A stretch of 64,000 nucleotides of DNA from Augochlora pura. Lineage: Eukaryota; Arthropoda; Insecta; Hymenoptera; Halictidae. Each line of letters opens with the position of its first letter. Positions within the stretch are counted from its first letter, which is position 1. The position numbers were made by a program, and so were the translations under genes. Of this stretch, positions 60,801 to 64,000 are shown in pieces. The notes under the pieces were generated by a model, which was not told where the DNA came from, ran no database searches, and worked only from the letters and a program-made list of their open reading frames with translations. Location: contig NC_135781.1 in NCBI RefSeq assembly GCF_028453695.1, positions 620,001 to 684,000 on the forward strand, in the 5' to 3' direction.

Positions 60801-63134
60801 GATTTGAGAGAAATTAATGATATTCGTATTTAGTAGATCCTGCATCACATCTTTGACACGAGTCGGACTTAGGTTAACAAGCTTTTTCTTGATCAAGAAG
60901 CATTCTCTAATTGATCTAAAAACGAATGAAAAATCGACGACGCGCGACGTCCGGGTCGAAGCCGTCGATCCCCAATGCATCCGCGTGTCCGTAAACGGCT
61001 TGGAGCAACAAGTGCGATCGAAACTCGGAAATAAGAGCGCAGGAATGCGCGGAAAACGGAGGACGGTCCCCCGAGGAATGGAAGCGGAAAGAATGGCACG
61101 AGGAGGGGGCTCTCGACGGGTTTCCGCGTCGAATAAATCCGGGAGACGCGCGCGCGCTCGCTGCCCCCTGTCAACTGAATTCTCCGGGGAACGCCGGATC
61201 AGAAATCCGATCACAGCCGCGGGAATGCAAAATATTCGAGCGGCCGTTCTTCCGTCGGAACGGTCTTCCGCAGAAGTAGCGGGGCATTCGATCGGCCGGG
61301 CATTATTACGAAATTCCAGGCATCGTTTCCGCCACGTTATCGAACGATCGCGATCGAGTGGGATCGCGTCGCTGCGCTGCGCTGCGCGGCCCCGTAATGA
61401 CCCCTGCCGGCTTACCCCGTAGCCGGGGCACGGTCACGAGCGCGATGCACGGTCGCGGGGGACCATTGACAATGGGACAAAATTTCAAGGAAAAGAAATC
61501 GCTGTACAACCTTGTTCTAGTCGCGTAACTCGATTCGACGCTATTTAATACAATCTATAAGCAACAGTGTCGCTTTCGTTTGATCAACCCTTTCGGTAGA
61601 AACGATACGAGAGTCTACTTGGTCATGGAAGACCTGTTTCGTCCGCCTCGCATTCGGACTCGGTAATAACGGACCTCGTGGGTTCTCCTCCGAGAAAAAC
61701 CAACAGGCTCAATGATGTCATGCAAGCGGTAGAATCATCCGCGTATCTCCGACGATCGAGAAGGCGTAGTTAATTGCGTTGCTCGCCGATAAAGTAAGAT
61801 TTTAATCGCGTCGTCTCCTCTCTTCTCTTCGAGTGAAAGAGGAACGACGGACGTACACGATTTCCGGCGTTCCATCTGGCTCTCTGCTCTCGCTTTGGTC
61901 CGATTCACTTCGATTAGCCTTGAAGGCCCGCCATTGTTTCTCTGGCTCTGCCGATCCACGGGAGCCCCGGCGCGGAGCGGCGCGGAGCGCTTCATACACG
62001 CGGATACAACCGTTAACCTTTTGCCGTCCTACTTCGATCGCGTCGCTTCTATCGGGGATGTGTACGCGATGGAACATGACTCATAGATTCCCCCCCGAGA
62101 GAAATATGAAATATGAATCGGCCTGGCTCTCTCGCGCTGCAGGTGAGGCTCCGAGCGATGGAAATCGGCGGAGCGCGAACCGGCTCGTTAACACTTGCTC
62201 GCGCCGCGCTCTCTCTCTCTCTCTCTTTCTCTCTCTGTTCTCGCAAATTCGAGCTTTATGATTTTATATTGTTTCGCTTTCTTGACAAATCTTGCGGGAT
62301 GTGGGTCTCTCCCTCGGCAAAGGTCACGCGATACCCATGATACCCGAACGTTGTAAATAATGTCAGGTTGCAGAATCTCTTGTATTACTCTTCGAGTTTA
62401 TTGTATGGACGAGTATTCTCTAATTTGTTTTATTATTACTTGTTTATATATCTCGTAAGGTTGAAAATGATTCTTGAATATCTTTCTGCCAAGATCATTT
62501 TCTTGTTATATACCACCATAAATTATCAGTAGACTGTGGATTTTATGCATTAATAAAACAAATTACATTCAGCCTATTTAATTGTTAACCTCTAGCCTTA
62601 CGATATCGTGTCAGGTTCATTATAAAAAAATATGAACATAATCTACTCGTTTAAACTGAACCCATTTATTGTTAATATGTAAATATGAAAACGTGAAGAT
62701 CTCTATATAATAAATATATATTTTCGGTCTGTCGGAGAAATTTATTTATTATTAGCAATATTTATTATTATTTATTTATTAGCAAATTTATTGCAGTGCA
62801 AGGAGTTAGAGCAATATTAAATGACGAAAGCATGGCTTCTAAATCGTGCGATTGGCAAAGATTATCTTTATTTCGCATAAAGAACCGCGGTCTAATAGTC
62901 GGCGTAACATGCGATTTTTAGACCGCGTGTTTTCGCGGACTAAATGCGTTAAGAATACAGTGACGCAATACTACGTACTTCTTGCGTGTTTTACGGTTCA
63001 AGGTGGAGACCTTGTAGATCTCTAATGCTCCATAAATTCTCGACGGAGAATGCTCGGCAAAATAACTTGCACCTGTGTTCTATAAATATTGCTCCAATTA
63101 TATAAATCCGTAGAACGTGCATCAGCTGCGACAT
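60801..63134. other. non-coding stretch
   Basis: No supported gene. The 200-codon frame at 60817-61422 is Arg/Ser-rich, starts inside a family B neighbourhood and lacks splice context. A CT run lies at 62209-62236. A degenerate terminus-like string GCAGTGCAAGGAGTTAGAG at about 62795 may be another family B relic. Confidence 0.55.
62209..62236. repeat. (CT)n microsatellite
   Basis: About fourteen CT units with one TTT interruption. Confidence 0.9.
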
Positions 63135-63381
63135 TAACCCTTTGCGTTATAATTATGGAGTCGGACGAGTTATTTATTTCTATTTTAATACGATTTTAAG
63201 ACGATTCATTTATTTTGAATCGAATTCAAATTTATTTCTTCTGTTATCAGAGTCTAGAAATGAATGTATATAAAGACAATCAAAAAGTAACAATTATCTG
63301 GTCCTATTGAGAACAGTATTTTAAGGGACAAATAAATGCTAATCAACGCAGCGTGGAAGGAATTGCAATGCAAAGGGTTAA
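63135..63381 (+). mobile_element. family B piggyBac-type MITE, complete (247 bp)
   Basis: TTAA at 63135-63138 and 63378-63381 flank inverted ends identical at 18 of the first 21 positions (TTAACCCTTTGC identical, then GTTATAATT against ATTGCAATT). The body is AT-rich and non-coding, so it depends on a transposase supplied in trans. The internal sequence is found again in fragments at 24586, 35115 and 60643. It shares only the terminal bases with family A, so the two were probably mobilised by the same or related transposases. Confidence 0.75.
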
Positions 63382-64000
63382 AGTAAATTTTTCTAAATCT
63401 CCCATGTTCCATGCTTCGATTTCTCTTCGACACATCTCTACAATCCTGCAAAGCAAAAGCTATCTTAATATAGCAAAATTCACCGAGACGATTCTATAAA
63501 AACGAAAGCTTCGTTTCGCTTATTATATATCATACGTTCGCAGACACCGCGAACGCATCGAGCACGGCGCGTCTACCATTGAATCGGCCATTACATTCTA
63601 CGCGTGTCCTATAAATATTCTGCGGTATGCTAAGAGGGACATAATTGGTTGTAGAACTTCGTTCGTTACAGCGTCATTTTTTTTTATCGGACACGAGCGA
63701 AGCGGAAATATGTAAATGCAAAAGGAGGAATCGAAGTTGAAGACAGCGAGATCGCCGATTTTCTGCATTTGTGATAAAGGTCGACGAATGAAATTGGAAA
63801 CAGTAGGCGAATTCAAATAATCTAAGAATGCCAATACATTAGCTCGAGTCTATAGAAATTATTAAATATAGACACATTTATAGGCGGTCTGTGTCTTGCG
63901 ATTACGCGGATAATTATGCAAACAATTTATATAGACAATCGACGCGAACAACCGATGCAAAACAATTTATCTATCGTTTATTTATCGATTTCCCTCTGGT
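63382..64000. other. non-coding AT-rich stretch at the window end
   Basis: No exon, RNA or repeat that I can support. Confidence 0.6.

Noticed and set aside
60817..61422. 201-codon + strand open frame
   Set aside because: Arg/Ser-rich composition, a start within AT-rich repeat-flanking DNA, and no splice or promoter context.

Overview
The window looks like nuclear DNA of an insect, most likely a hymenopteran (bee, wasp or ant). The reasons are the lack of CpG depletion, the many simple repeats between AT-rich and CpG-rich blocks, eukaryotic splice signals, scattered MITE-like elements with TTAA ends, and the absence of any compact run of long genes. The taxon is an inference; no gene here names it.

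The window is gene-poor. Long open frames occur on both strands, but most are products of CpG-rich sequence or triplet repeats. The only part that reads convincingly as protein-coding is a CpG-rich block at about 46.7-49.6 kb on the + strand. It holds (i) a very likely first coding exon, 49319-49603: 95 codons, acidic, one basic KRKR patch, ending at a consensus GTAAGT donor; and (ii) a candidate internal or alternative exon, 47347-47474, with a near-perfect polypyrimidine tract, a GTGAGA donor and 36 of 42 codons ending in G or C. I recognise neither product. The 14.4 kb to the right of 49603 is best read as the start of a long first intron.

Left of 46.7 kb (1-46700) I see no confident exon. 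At 16959 a pyrimidine tract and AG abut GTAAGT, the hallmark of a recursive (ratchet) splice site; a second GTAAGT 126 nt downstream makes it alternatively a 42-codon phase-0 exon. If real, it would mean a long + strand transcription unit starts left of this window and runs toward the 47-49 kb exons.

The dispersed repeats form families. Family A (complete copy 57246-57471; fragments near 21.3, 31.2, 34.0 and 44.6 kb) and family B (complete copy 63135-63381; fragments near 24.6, 35.1 and 60.6 kb) share TTAA ends and a CCCTTTGC-type terminal inverted repeat, as expected of piggyBac-type non-autonomous elements. A third, weaker type (22953-23175) starts TTAA-CACGTTGAGTGC. An unrelated 208-bp MITE with 70-bp inverted arms lies at 5643-5850. 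No transposase reading frame was seen. Other structure includes minisatellites (17.2, 37.3, 37.6, 45.4 and 59.4 kb), a perfect four-tract G-quadruplex motif (39.4 kb), polypurine tracts (23.6-24.1 kb) and many microsatellites. No rRNA, tRNA, CRISPR or bacterial-type operon was found.
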